A stretch of DNA of 64,000 nt, from NCBI GenBank assembly GCA_023399215.1, contig JAEWQJ010000023.1, positions 1-64,000 on the forward strand. Reading direction: 5' to 3'. The first letter of the stretch is position 1. Every line of letters starts with the position of its first letter. The position numbers and the translations under genes are program-made. This DNA is from Methanobacteriota archaeon. Lineage in GTDB: Archaea; Halobacteriota; Methanosarcinia; Methanosarcinales; Methanosarcinaceae. Below, in pieces: positions 26,372-34,983 of this stretch. The notes beneath the pieces are model-generated. The model did not search any database, was not told where the DNA came from, and was given only the letters and a program-made list of their open reading frames with translations.

Positions 26372-27070
26372 TATGCGTCTTCGGTTAAGTGAGGAATCGT
26401 GATAAATTGCCTCCATTTCCACAACAGTTGTTATAAATTTTAACCTTAACTCTCCCTCGCGTAGGGAATAAACCAATTCACGTATTGTGTCTTTTGATGT
26501 TGTTTTTTAACGGATTTTTGCATTTTTCTCTCTATTGCTTTCAAATTACCAGAGATTTTTTATACATTTAATACGATTTGTTCTATAGATATAGAAAATT
26601 TTGTTTGAAATAAACTGAAAAAATATGGAGAAACTTATTTCCTATAGGGTATAAAATAAGTAATTTTTGCATTTTTGCTTATTTTTAAATTCGAGACCTA
26701 TAGGCTCAAACATCAATTTGTTATCTTTCTTTCCGGGGGGACCCACTGAAAAATCCTATACTGTGATTTAATGATTCTGAGTGAAACATGATCAAGAGCA
26801 TCATTATTGAAAAAGATATTATTTATTCGTGGCAGAGTTAAGGTTTTTAATATATTGTGGACCGGAACAAGTTATCGATTCCATGTAAAAAGGCAAAAGT
26901 TTAATCAGGATTAAAGTGTAAAATCGATAGCTTTCAGACAAGAAAATTCCTTAACCGATGACCAATGAATTTATATCTATTTCATATTATAAATTTAATA
27001 ATTTTTTTTGTAATGGAACCTCATTTTGTGTCTTAACCGATAATTACATCTATATAAAAACATTTAGGAT
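26372..27070. other. Long AT-rich spacer
   Basis: I see no convincing gene. TTTATATCTATTTCATATT and TCTATATAAAAAC near 26970-27060 are candidate promoter sequences for the TBP gene. Confidence 0.4.
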
Positions 27071-27079
27071 ATGTGTTTT

Positions 27080-27637
27080 ATGGAGTCTATAATAACTATA
27101 CAGAACATAGTGGCATCCACCACGCTGGCGGAAGATTTCGACCTGGAAAAAATAATGGAGTCTGGGTTGGAAGGTGCAGAATATAACAAAACGAAGTTTC
27201 CCGGCCTCGTATACAGAATTAAGAATCCAAAAGCTGCTTTTCTAATTTTCACTTCCGGAAAAGTGGTATGCACCGGATCCAAGAGCGTCGAGAACGCTCA
27301 TACGGCCATAATCACTCTGGCTAACACACTAAAGGACATCGGCTTCGATGGAATAGATCTAGACCCTGAAGTTCATGTTCAGAACATTGTAGCCACCGCT
27401 GATTTGAAAACAAACCTAAACCTGAACACAATTGTTATGGCCCTCGGCATGGAGAACGTTGAGTACGAGCCAGAAGTATTTCCCGGGCTTGTTTACAGGA
27501 TAGAGGCTCCCAAACTAGTAGTGCTTATATTCAGTTCTGGCAAGCTGGTAATCGCAGGTGGCAAAATTCCAGAGGATTGCGAGAAGGGTCTGCAGATCAT
27601 CAGTACAGAGTTTGATAACTTAGGACTCCTTTCTTAA
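27080..27637 (+). CDS. tbp: TATA-box binding protein, extra paralogue
   Basis: A 185-residue general transcription factor that binds TATA boxes and recruits TFB and RNA polymerase. It shows the two pseudo-symmetric halves of TBP: IQNIVASTTL...FPGLVYRIKNPKAAFLIFTSGKVVCTG and VQNIVATADL...FPGLVYRIEAPKLVVLIFSSGKLVIAG (given here in parts of the usual saddle motifs). I prefer the ATG at 27080, with AGGA ten bases upstream; an ATG at 27071 adds three residues. Methanosarcina genomes carry several tbp genes. The AT-rich, duplication-bounded setting suggests this is an accessory copy rather than the main one. Confidence 0.93.
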   Translation: MESIITIQNIVASTTLAEDFDLEKIMESGLEGAEYNKTKFPGLVYRIKNPKAAFLIFTSGKVVCTGSKSVENAHTAIITLANTLKDIGFDGIDLDPEVHVQNIVATADLKTNLNLNTIVMALGMENVEYEPEVFPGLVYRIEAPKLVVLIFSSGKLVIAGGKIPEDCEKGLQIISTEFDNLGLLS

Positions 27638-27903
27638 ATAGGACCTCAAAAATGATCCAATTTTTAAAGATTATTGTACCTAATTTACCAAATTAAATAT
27701 GGTGCTATTGCTTCCCTAATAAAATAATTCGAGAAGCCCAGCCAAGACAAAGAAGATCTTAAGGCCACGCATAAGGTTGTGATGCAAAAATAATATTTCT
27801 GCAGTTTGATACTATGATTTTTACCTTTGTGTACCTTTTTCTCGGAGATGAGATTGACTCAATTTCCTAATTGTGAAGGTTTTTTGCAACAAAGCTAGAT
27901 TTT

Positions 27904-28280
27904 TTGTACCACAACCCGAAATTGAACTTTTTTACCTTCCAGACTATATATTCTCTTTCCAATAAAGTCAAAAATGGCGGAAAGATATTCATTCATGATC
28001 AAAAAGAACTGATCGAAAAAGAAAGAAGTTTCGTTTTAGGGGACAACGAAGAAGATTTTGAAATGCGCTCTTTAAGGATTCAGGATTCAAACCTTATGTA
28101 AGAGATTTCACAACCTGTAGTGGGAAGCAACTGAGTTCGATTGAAATAGAGAAAGTCGAAGACAAATACTTCACAAGAGAAGATGCAGGAAGAAATTGCC
28201 TAGCAGCTTATAGGCAAAGCAGAATAAGCAAAGCAGAACAGGCTCAGCGAAAAAAGGAAAACAGGCAGGCTCAGCTATGA
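27904..28280 (+). pseudogene. Frameshifted remnant, possibly a SAM methyltransferase C-terminus
   Basis: Two overlapping frames give one plausible protein tail. The first contains LSNKVKNGGKIFIHD, which resembles the late strand-turn region of class I methyltransferases, and ends at 28101. A shift near 28065 opens a second frame with ALFKDSGFKPYVRDFTT that continues to 28280. The upstream two thirds of such an enzyme are absent. The identification is tentative; the frameshift and missing 5' part are what I see. Confidence 0.45.
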
Positions 28281-28383
28281 GGAGTACAGCGAGATAAGTA
28301 TTCAGTATGCAAATATATCGGAGCAAATTGCTGGATATAAGAGACTCCCCACTTAAAAAAATGATTTCTTTTGATTTCTGAAT

Positions 28384-28749
28384 TCATTCCACCAATTCCG
28401 TATCCTCATGCGAATAAGCCGGTGCACAGCAGCATAGAATTTTCAGCGGCATATTTCCTGTGTTTTGAATTCTATGCGGAGTGCCAGGCGAAATACAAAC
28501 AGTATCCCCTTTTTTGACCTCGAACTCTTCAGAGCCAAGAGTCATTATCCCGCTGCCTTCGGTAATGTGATAGATTTCTTCAGTCAAGCGGTGTTTGTGA
28601 AGAAGAGTTTTTCCACCGGCTGGCACGGTAGCTTCGGCAAGGCTCTGGTTTGAATTGCCGTGGACCGACGGATGCATGAGTTCGCGGATAATTGAACTGT
28701 CTTTTGTGATGTAAGGTTCTACTTCTTCGTATCTGGTAAAGAGCTGCAT
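28384..28749 (-). CDS. Cupin-domain protein
   Basis: A 121-residue small beta-barrel. Cupin motif 1 is seen as GGKTLLHKHRLTEEIYHITEGSG with the metal-binding His-x-His and Glu, and motif 2 as GDTVCISPGTPHRIQNTG with its His. It is probably a metal-dependent enzyme or sugar/small-molecule binding protein; the family does not tell which. A truncated copy lies 2.3 kb to the left in the same orientation. ATG start without a ribosome site. The C-terminus carries three consecutive cysteines (LCCCAPAY), an unusual feature also kept in the truncated copy. Confidence 0.85.
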   Translation of the reverse strand: MQLFTRYEEVEPYITKDSSIIRELMHPSVHGNSNQSLAEATVPAGGKTLLHKHRLTEEIYHITEGSGIMTLGSEEFEVKKGDTVCISPGTPHRIQNTGNMPLKILCCCAPAYSHEDTELVE

Positions 28750-28932
28750 TGTGAATTACTGGAAACCGCAATTATAATTATTTTTTCATTCAAGAGACTT
28801 TGCACCTAGACTTTCTTATTTGGAACTTTTCGTGAAAAAACAACTCAATGCTCAAATTATTATATATGTTGTACATTATTAATTAATATTAAGAGAAAAG
28901 GTGATGAATAATGATACTCGGAGTATGAAAAT

Positions 28933-29328
28933 ATGAAACTAAATAAAAAACCAGATGCCAATAGCGAAAATACAAAACCAAATAAAAAACCAGATACCAA
29001 TAGTGAAAATAAAAAACCAAATAAAAAACCAGATACCAATAGCGGAAATACAAAACCAAATAAAAAACCAGATGTCAATAGTGAAAATACGAAAACAAAT
29101 AAAAAACCAGATATTAATAGCGAAAATATGAGTAAGGATGCGTTCACATACATTACATGGGTTATTTTAATTATAAGTCCATTATACGCGCTTTATTTTT
29201 TATATTCATTAGCTACAGGAGGTTCGATTATTTATAGCACAATACCTTCAATAATTTTCTTCGTGGCTGGAGTAATTACATTATTTGATATCCTTGCAGT
29301 TCAGCAAATAATGAATGTGAAAAATTGA
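28933..29328 (+). CDS. Small membrane protein with Asn/Lys/Pro repeats
   Basis: A 131-residue protein. Residues 4-68 are five tandem 13-residue units NKKPDxNSENxKP, coded by a 39-bp DNA repeat (28942-29136). Two hydrophobic helices follow (about 75-97 and 102-122). The repeat would be a flexible charged arm beside the membrane. Start ATG with GGAG at 28920-28923. A five-codon open frame (ATGATACTCGGAGTATGA) lies just upstream behind its own AGGTGA and could tune translation (inference). Function unknown. Confidence 0.6.
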   Translation: MKLNKKPDANSENTKPNKKPDTNSENKKPNKKPDTNSGNTKPNKKPDVNSENTKTNKKPDINSENMSKDAFTYITWVILIISPLYALYFLYSLATGGSIIYSTIPSIIFFVAGVITLFDILAVQQIMNVKN

Positions 29329-29512
29329 GTTTCTTATTAGATATCACGGATAACAGATTTTCATTTTAATTTTACTATTTTTGAACTTTTGGAATCTGAG
29401 AAACTATACTAATTATACTAATTTTACACTTGCACCTAAAGTCCTCAAATCTGTACCTTAAGTAGAGAGAAAATAGAGCTTTAGATACAAAGCTCATTTA
29501 AGAGAGAAGATT

Positions 29513-30169
29513 TCAAAGAGTAGGTGTGGATTCATCTTCCTGTAGAAGTTCGGAAAAGAGCAGGGAGCAGCCTGGAACTTGTTCAATATTTACCATAATC
29601 ATATTGATGTAAAAGGGTCCTCCGCGTTTAATATCTACAGGAGAAGGGTCTACGAATTCCCAGATATCAACAGGGTGTTTGAGATAAAAGGCCTCAAGCT
29701 CCGGGCTGTTCAAATGCATCCTGGATGGAAAGCCTATGGCGTGAACTGTGGAATTTAAAAGGGATTCAGCGCCCGCATCCAGAAGAAATACAAAAAAGAA
29801 GTATTCTCCACGAGGCAGGTCAAGCATGAACTTGACATCAGTACGAAGTTCGGATAGTAAAAAGTCCTGCGTGCCTTTCCTGCACACCATAAGAAGCAGC
29901 ACTTTATCTTTAAGAAGGAGTTCCTGGACCGTGTCTGGCAGGAAAAGGTCCCCAAAAACCAGCTCAAACTGCTCATAACTCGTAGCTGCAAAATCATTTC
30001 TGATAAATAAAATGCCATCCTCGCTCAACAAGGAATAACCCAGATTGCCCTGAGAATCAACTATCGGAGATTTTCCAGCAGAGGCTTCTTTCCAGAACTC
30101 GTCAAGAGCTTTGTCATCTATCCGGGATAACAGGTGTACACAGGTTCCAACAGCAATATCTTTCAGCAC
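29513..30169 (-). CDS. Conserved-looking protein of unknown function
   Basis: A 218-residue soluble protein that I do not recognise. There is no signal peptide or membrane helix, and composition is acidic. Patches such as LGYSLLSEDGILFIRNDF and GEYFFFVFLLDAG suggest an alpha/beta fold. It starts at a GTG (30169) with GAGGGGG just upstream, a good initiation context supporting a real gene. It stands alone on the minus strand, with repeat-rich spacer on the upstream side. Confidence 0.6.
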   Translation of the reverse strand: MLKDIAVGTCVHLLSRIDDKALDEFWKEASAGKSPIVDSQGNLGYSLLSEDGILFIRNDFAATSYEQFELVFGDLFLPDTVQELLLKDKVLLLMVCRKGTQDFLLSELRTDVKFMLDLPRGEYFFFVFLLDAGAESLLNSTVHAIGFPSRMHLNSPELEAFYLKHPVDIWEFVDPSPVDIKRGGPFYINMIMVNIEQVPGCSLLFSELLQEDESTPTL

Positions 30170-30304
30170 TAAACCCCCTCGTAATTAGAAATCGACTTCG
30201 ACTAAAGAAGTACAGGTAAAAACCTGTGGTTATTAAAACTAAAGTTTAAGATTATTGGTATTTGAGTTAATATAAATAGAATATTATATAAAATACATAG
30301 TTTA

Positions 30305-30475
30305 TAAAAAAGAATACTGAGGTTCTAAAGTAAAGGGTTCTAAAGTAAAGTAGTGAAAAGAAGGATTAAAAACAGTTCAACTGAAAAAGTAAAGCTCAGT
30401 TGAAAAAGTATAGATCATGTTGAAAAGTAAAGATTGTGTTGAAAAGTAAAGATCGTGTTGAAAAAGTAAAAAATT
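30305..30475. repeat. Degenerate ~20-bp repeats in spacer
   Basis: GGTTCTAAAGTAAA occurs twice near 30321-30350, and GTTGAAAAGTAAAGATCGTG-like units recur at least four times between 30384 and 30470. No gene is visible in this spacer. Confidence 0.6.
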
Positions 30476-30546
30476 TGTACTTTTATTTGACAAGTTTTTT
30501 CCACAAAATCGACAGGACTTGCCACAATTTTTAAAAGTTGTAACAA

Positions 30547-31479
30547 TTACAAATTTTTTATTTTGAGAGTTTTAATCCCTTTCTGCTTATCCTGAATACT
30601 CATCAGTATCTTTTCCACCCTGGCCCAGATTTGGCAGACCTGACCCGCAAACTCACTTTCTTTTAAACACTTGCTGCCTTTAGTATACTCTATTAAGGTT
30701 TGTTCCTGAAGCATTGCCTTTGTTACAATGTCATTATAAGGAAGCCTGCCTATTACCGGAATTTCCTGTTCGGCACAGAAATTTTCAATCAGCTGGGTGT
30801 TCTCTTCATTAATATCATACTTGTTTATGCAGATAACAGTCGGGATCATGAAGTGTGCAGTAAGCTCAAGAACTCTTTTAAGGTCATGAATTCCGGAAAC
30901 GGTTGGCTCACTTACCACCAGAACCAGGTCCGTACCTGTAATAGCTGCAATTGTGGAACAGCCTGTTCCAGGAGGCCCGTCAATTATAATTAAATCCTTA
31001 TGATATTGTTCTGCAAGTTTTTTCACATTGGTTCGAACAGTGCTTACAAGTTTTCCGCTCGTCTCTTCTCCGATGCCAAGCCTTGCATGAGCCATAGGCC
31101 CAAAACGGGTTTCGGAAGAAAAAGCCTGGCCTGAAACCCTTTTTTCCATGGAAACTGCTCCGTTGGGACAAACAATTGTGCAGACAGCACATCCCTCGCA
31201 TCCATAAGGGTCAATTTCAAAATTTTCATTTACCGCCCCATACCTGCAAAATTCTCTGCATTTTCCGCATTCGAGACAGAGTTCCGTGTCAATCCTGGCA
31301 ACCTCAAGGCCGTAGTAGTCTTCTTTTTCCAGAATATCGGGTTTCAGGATAAGATGCATATCAGCTGCATCCACATCGCAATCGGCAATAACGGCATTTT
31401 TTGCAAGCGAGGCAAAAGCTGCCGTAAGGGTTGTTTTTCCAGTCCCACCTTTTCCGCTGATTACAGTAAGCTGCTTCAT
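30547..31479 (-). CDS. MinD/ParA-like P-loop ATPase with ferredoxin insert (second gene)
   Basis: A 310-residue cytoplasmic ATPase of the MinD/Mrp/NBP35 superfamily. A deviant Walker A GKGGTGKTTL is at residues 9-18. Next comes an inserted 2[4Fe-4S] ferredoxin domain (CLECGKCREFC and CEGCAVCTIVCP, about residues 58-100), then switch motif IIDGPPGTGCS and ICINKYDIN. Such proteins often sit beside NifX/NifB-like proteins and are thought to carry or insert iron-sulfur or metal clusters; biochemistry for this subgroup is scarce. Its start overlaps the stop of its sister gene by four bases, so the two are translationally coupled and may form a heterodimer. Confidence 0.87.
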   Translation of the reverse strand: MKQLTVISGKGGTGKTTLTAAFASLAKNAVIADCDVDAADMHLILKPDILEKEDYYGLEVARIDTELCLECGKCREFCRYGAVNENFEIDPYGCEGCAVCTIVCPNGAVSMEKRVSGQAFSSETRFGPMAHARLGIGEETSGKLVSTVRTNVKKLAEQYHKDLIIIDGPPGTGCSTIAAITGTDLVLVVSEPTVSGIHDLKRVLELTAHFMIPTVICINKYDINEENTQLIENFCAEQEIPVIGRLPYNDIVTKAMLQEQTLIEYTKGSKCLKESEFAGQVCQIWARVEKILMSIQDKQKGIKTLKIKNL

Positions 31480-32333
31480 GTTCTCGCTTCCTCTACACCT
31501 GCAAGCTGGAGTTTTATTGCTTCAAACATACCGAGAAACTTCTCATTCCATTCCGGCATTTCTCGAACAAAGGGAATACCGCGAGAATAGAGTTCTGCAA
31601 TTCTGAGATCGTTTGGGATCTTGAGAAGGACCGGGATTCCTTCTACTTTGCAGTATTCTTCAACCCTTGAGTCTCCTAACCCCCAGCGGTTAATGATAAC
31701 CCCAAAGGGAATTTTAAGCGCTCTTACAACGCCTACGGCAAGCTTGAGGTCATGGAAACCAAAAGGCGTTGATTCAGTCACAAGCACACAGTAATCCACG
31801 TCACCAATAGAAGCAATAACAGGACAGGAAGTTCCAGGCGGGGCATCTAGAATTGCAGTTTTATGGTCATCGATATGTTTCTTGAGCGTTTTGATAACAG
31901 CCGATGTCATCGTTTCCCCAATATTTAAAAGCCCTCTGTAAAACTCAGGTGAACTTCTTCCTTTTGCTTTTTCAATTACTCCAAGGGACCTCTGAGATTC
32001 CTGGATTGCCTTTTCCGGGCAAAGGACAGCACATCCCCCACATCCGTGGCAGAGAGAAGGAAAAAACAAAACTCTGGTAGGAAGGGCTGCCAGGGCATTG
32101 TAACGGCAAAAGTCCGAACACTGCCTACAGACACTGCATTTTTCCTGATCGATTACAGGCACCGGACAAACTACATTTTCTACTTTTTCAAGGTCAAAGC
32201 CAAGGAAAAGATTACAGTTAGGTTCTTCTACATCGCAGTCAAAAAGCTGTACATCTGAAAGAGAAAGAGCAAGGTTTAAAGAAACCGTGGTCTTCCCGGT
32301 TCCTCCTTTTCCACTTGCAATTGCAATTTTCAT
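31476..32333 (-). CDS. MinD/ParA-like P-loop ATPase with ferredoxin insert (first gene)
   Basis: A 285-residue sister of the next gene. It starts MKIAIASGKGGTGKTT with the deviant Walker A at residues 9-16. The ferredoxin insert has CSVCRQCSDFC and CHGCGGCAVLCP, the switch motif is DAPPGTSCP, and VTESTPFGFHDL is typical of the group. The ATG at 32333 is chosen because GGAG stands seven bases upstream; the frame extends 14 codons further without better context. Together with the fused cation transporter and the NifX-like proteins it forms a metallocluster-handling neighbourhood. The spacer before it contains two extra copies of the transporter gene's last codons. Confidence 0.87.
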   Translation of the reverse strand: MKIAIASGKGGTGKTTVSLNLALSLSDVQLFDCDVEEPNCNLFLGFDLEKVENVVCPVPVIDQEKCSVCRQCSDFCRYNALAALPTRVLFFPSLCHGCGGCAVLCPEKAIQESQRSLGVIEKAKGRSSPEFYRGLLNIGETMTSAVIKTLKKHIDDHKTAILDAPPGTSCPVIASIGDVDYCVLVTESTPFGFHDLKLAVGVVRALKIPFGVIINRWGLGDSRVEEYCKVEGIPVLLKIPNDLRIAELYSRGIPFVREMPEWNEKFLGMFEAIKLQLAGVEEART

Positions 32334-32346
32334 ATCCGATCTCCAT

Positions 32347-32433
32347 GTTATTTCGCAGGAACTGTGATTTTCCACGTTATTTCGCAGGAATTATGATTTT
32401 CCACGTTATTTCGCAGGAACTATGATTTCTTCG
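32347..32433. repeat. 29-bp direct repeat derived from the end of the transporter gene
   Basis: GTTATTTCGCAGGAACTATG-type units start at 32347, 32376 and 32405. The third is the actual 3' end of the cation-efflux gene (EIIVPAK-stop on the minus strand), so the other two are copies of coding sequence now in the spacer. Confidence 0.85.
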
Positions 32434-33638
32434 AGGTTCTGGAACCTGTCGAGGACTTCTCTAGCAGTATCTACCCCATCGGGAATTTGCAGAATTTTTA
32501 TAAAATGATCTCGGAGCATATAGTATGGACCTTCACCAACATTTCTTACCGCAAGGACATTTGCTTTTTCCTGAATAATCAGGTCCACGGCTTTCATGCC
32601 GCCTTTTTTCTCAGAATTAAAAGATCGGTTTTCGATAATTTGATAATCTCCAACCTTGCCCTCTTCTATCTCTACAAAAAGAAAATAAGGAGCTTTTCCA
32701 AGGTGTTCTGACAGCTTTGCTTGAAACCCATTTTTATCAAAAACAGGAAGAGCCAGCCTAAAATTTTTCCGTTGTACAGGCTTTACATTAACAACAATAT
32801 GCTCCAGGTTTTCTACTTCTTTTTTAACAGCTTTTTTGATTTCCTCAGAAAGCAGCTCCACCCTTTTCAAGTCGGTTTCACCCTCAACTTCAACCGTAGC
32901 TTCCCCGAAAACCACAAGTCCGGATTTTCGGAGTTTCAGGTCTTCAAGCTCTATCAAGCCCGGGATATTGCGTATGTCTTTTTTAATTTTCTCACTTTCA
33001 TCCTCATCAAGCCAGGCATCCATCAGGGTGAGCACTGCATCCCTGGCACTTTCGATTCCCATTTTGAAGATCAAAAGAGAAATTACAATAGTACCTAAAC
33101 TGTCAAGTCTCGAGACCCCCAGCATAGAGCCAAGGACAGCCACAACCACTATCATCGAAGAAAAGACGTCCGTATAAGAATGCACCGCGTCAGCTATCAA
33201 GGACTGAGAGTTGATCTTTGTCCCTACATTTCGTTTGTATATAGAAAGGCCATAGATTGTAAGTACTGAAAAAACAGCCGTTGCAAGGGCAAGTCCCTGA
33301 AATTCAATCTGAAAAGTGGCATTTGAGCCTGTAAATCCTTCCCTTAACAGTTCAACGCCAGAAAGCAGGATTAATAAAGAAACAAAGAGAGCTATGATAT
33401 TTTCGGCTTTGTAGTACCCATAAGGAAAATGCTTACTGCTTTTAAGGCTTATCTTGAGCCCAATCCAGACTGCTAGAGAGGCAAAAATATCCAGACCAGT
33501 GTGGACAGCATCCGCAAACAAGACTGTGCTTCCGGAATAAATACCTACAGCCCCTTTAAGGAAAGCAAGGAATGCAAGCGCCAGGGTTGCGTTCCTTGAT
33601 GTTTTAACCCCTAGTTCCAAGTTTTCTTGTGCATTCAT
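32406..33638 (-). CDS. Cation diffusion facilitator fused to a NifX/NifB-like domain
   Basis: A 410-residue membrane protein. Residues 1-205 hold six hydrophobic segments of the CDF family with the metal-site signatures LFADAVHTGLDIFAS and LIADAVHSYTDVFSS (the usual HxxxD appears in both). Residues 205-285 are the cytoplasmic dimerisation domain of CDF exporters. Residues 290-400 are a dinitrogenase iron-molybdenum-cofactor-type domain (RLALPVF...AKLSEHLGKAPYFLFVEI). CDF proteins export Zn, Fe, Mn, Co or Ni in exchange for protons. The fused domain suggests that transport is tied to a metal or metal-cluster ligand, in line with its neighbours (inference). Confidence 0.87.
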   Translation of the reverse strand: MNAQENLELGVKTSRNATLALAFLAFLKGAVGIYSGSTVLFADAVHTGLDIFASLAVWIGLKISLKSSKHFPYGYYKAENIIALFVSLLILLSGVELLREGFTGSNATFQIEFQGLALATAVFSVLTIYGLSIYKRNVGTKINSQSLIADAVHSYTDVFSSMIVVVAVLGSMLGVSRLDSLGTIVISLLIFKMGIESARDAVLTLMDAWLDEDESEKIKKDIRNIPGLIELEDLKLRKSGLVVFGEATVEVEGETDLKRVELLSEEIKKAVKKEVENLEHIVVNVKPVQRKNFRLALPVFDKNGFQAKLSEHLGKAPYFLFVEIEEGKVGDYQIIENRSFNSEKKGGMKAVDLIIQEKANVLAVRNVGEGPYYMLRDHFIKILQIPDGVDTAREVLDRFQNLEEIIVPAK

Positions 33639-33824
33639 TTGAAGATCCGTTTTAAATGAGTTATTGATTCATATCACAGCTTAGAAAATTGAATTTTTAG
33701 AAAATTAAAACCTTTCTGACACTCTCTGGCAGTTCTATTCTAGCAGTACTATTCTCATTATTCTAGCAGTACTATTCTCATGATTCTAGCAGTACTATTC
33801 TCTCTGGCAGTACTGTTCGTGATT

Positions 33825-34202
33825 TCAGCATTGGTGATGATCATCGTGTCCATGTTCGGAGCAGGAATTCTCAGCAGTCGCGTTCTGGAGCTTTCCTGCC
33901 TTCCAGGCCTCAAACGTATCCCTTACAGTGCAGCCAGCCCCCACAAAAACCTTGATTCCATAGGATTCGAACATGTTGACAGCTTTGAACCCGAGTCCGC
34001 CACAGAGCATTATATCCACTCCATTTTCATGAAGGTACTCTGGAGGTAGTCCGGTGCCTCCCATATGCTCACTGGTGTTAGGAATTACAGTGACTTGATT
34101 GGTCTCTGTGTCTATTATGGTGTAGGTCGGAGCTTTTCCGAAGTGCGGTTCAACAACACCTTCCAGACCATTTTCATCTTTTGTAGGAATACTTACTTTC
34201 AT
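33825..34202 (-). CDS. NifX/NifB-family iron-molybdenum cluster-binding protein, His-rich tail
   Basis: A 125-residue protein of the dinitrogenase Fe-Mo cofactor domain family. It runs from MKVSIPTKDENGLEG through HFGKAPTYTIID, the small-residue stretch MGGTGLPPEYL and CGGLGFKAVNMFE. The start at 34202 has AGGTGA six bases before it; the longer frame to 34301 lacks such context. The tail EHGHDDHHQC is His/Cys-rich and may bind a metal. Members bind or carry iron-sulfur or Mo-Fe clusters but occur widely outside nitrogen fixation, so nitrogenase is not implied. It follows the CDF fusion gene upstream region and shares its strand. Confidence 0.85.
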   Translation of the reverse strand: MKVSIPTKDENGLEGVVEPHFGKAPTYTIIDTETNQVTVIPNTSEHMGGTGLPPEYLHENGVDIMLCGGLGFKAVNMFESYGIKVFVGAGCTVRDTFEAWKAGKLQNATAENSCSEHGHDDHHQC

Positions 34203-34300
34203 ATAATCACCTTCACTTTCTATCGTTTTATCAGTTAGTAATGTTTTTTTGATTGCATTGACATATATTTTTGAGATTACACAACGATATAAGTTTTTCA

Positions 34301-34448
34301 CAAATTAAGAGTAATAACGCTGTTTTTAGCAAATTAAGGGGAATAATACCGTTTTTAGCAAATTAAGGAGAATAACGACGTTTTTTATAAACAAAGGAGA
34401 ATAATGCCGTTTTTAGCAAATTAAGGAGAATAATGCCGTTTTTCACAC
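34301..34448. repeat. ~30-bp tandem repeat, about five copies
   Basis: Units AGCAAATTAAGGAGAATAAT followed by GCCGTTTTT recur between the two NifX-like genes, one copy being altered (TTTATAAACAAAGG). No gene is seen in this spacer. The embedded AAGGAGA looks like a ribosome site but has no following start. Confidence 0.75.
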
Positions 34449-34506
34449 ATGGAGGAATGTGTCTTTCTCAGAAATTTTGTTTTACTAATTTTATCAAGAC
34501 TTAGGA

Positions 34507-34950
34507 TTACTTGCCTCTACCCATTCCCCTTCCCATTCCCCTTCCCATACCACCTCCTTTCATTCCATTTCCCATTCCATTTCCTTTTCTCATGCCAGAA
34601 CCAGGAGTGGTATTGGGACTACGGATTGACTGAAGTTCTCCAGCTTCATACTGCCTGATAGCCTCCCGCACTGTACCCTTTATTCCGACTTGAACATCGA
34701 TACCAAGCTCTGAGAAAATGGAAAAAGCATTGGGTCCCATAGTTCCTGTTAAGAGGACATTGACTCCCGCGTTTGCAACAATTTCCGCTGCCTTTATACC
34801 GGTACCGCCAGAAGTGAACGCAGCTGCATTTGATATAGCTTCCACATTTCTGGTCTCAGGGTCATAAATTACAAAGTAGCTGCATCTTCCAAACCTGGGG
34901 TCCACTTTGGAGTCGAGACTTTCACCACTGGCTGTTACGCAAATGTTCAT
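34507..34950 (-). CDS. NifX/NifB-family cluster-binding protein with Gly/Met/Arg tail
   Basis: A 147-residue protein. The domain starts MNICVTASGESLDSKVDPRFG, a typical NifX-like beginning, and contains FTSGGTGIKAAEIVAN and LTGTMGPNAFSIFSELG. After residue 115 comes a low-complexity tail of GMGNGMKGG and repeated GMGRGMGRG. The tail may bind metal through Met or act in RNA or protein contacts; this is unknown. I choose the ATG at 34950 by homology of the first strand; GGTGGAG lies about 8 bases upstream, and an ATG at 34974 or a start at 34983 cannot be excluded. Fits the cluster-handling neighbourhood. Confidence 0.83.
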   Translation of the reverse strand: MNICVTASGESLDSKVDPRFGRCSYFVIYDPETRNVEAISNAAAFTSGGTGIKAAEIVANAGVNVLLTGTMGPNAFSIFSELGIDVQVGIKGTVREAIRQYEAGELQSIRSPNTTPGSGMRKGNGMGNGMKGGGMGRGMGRGMGRGK

Positions 34951-34983
34951 TCCTTTTACTCCACCTGTTTCCATTGTGACCAT

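Noticed and set aside
34301..34448. AAGGAG sequences as ribosome sites for small genes
   Set aside because: They recur with the repeat unit, and no start codon with a sensible frame follows.
30547..34950. Part of a nitrogenase cluster
   Set aside because: NifX-like domains alone do not imply nitrogen fixation; no nifH, nifD, nifK, nifE, nifN or nifB core is present.
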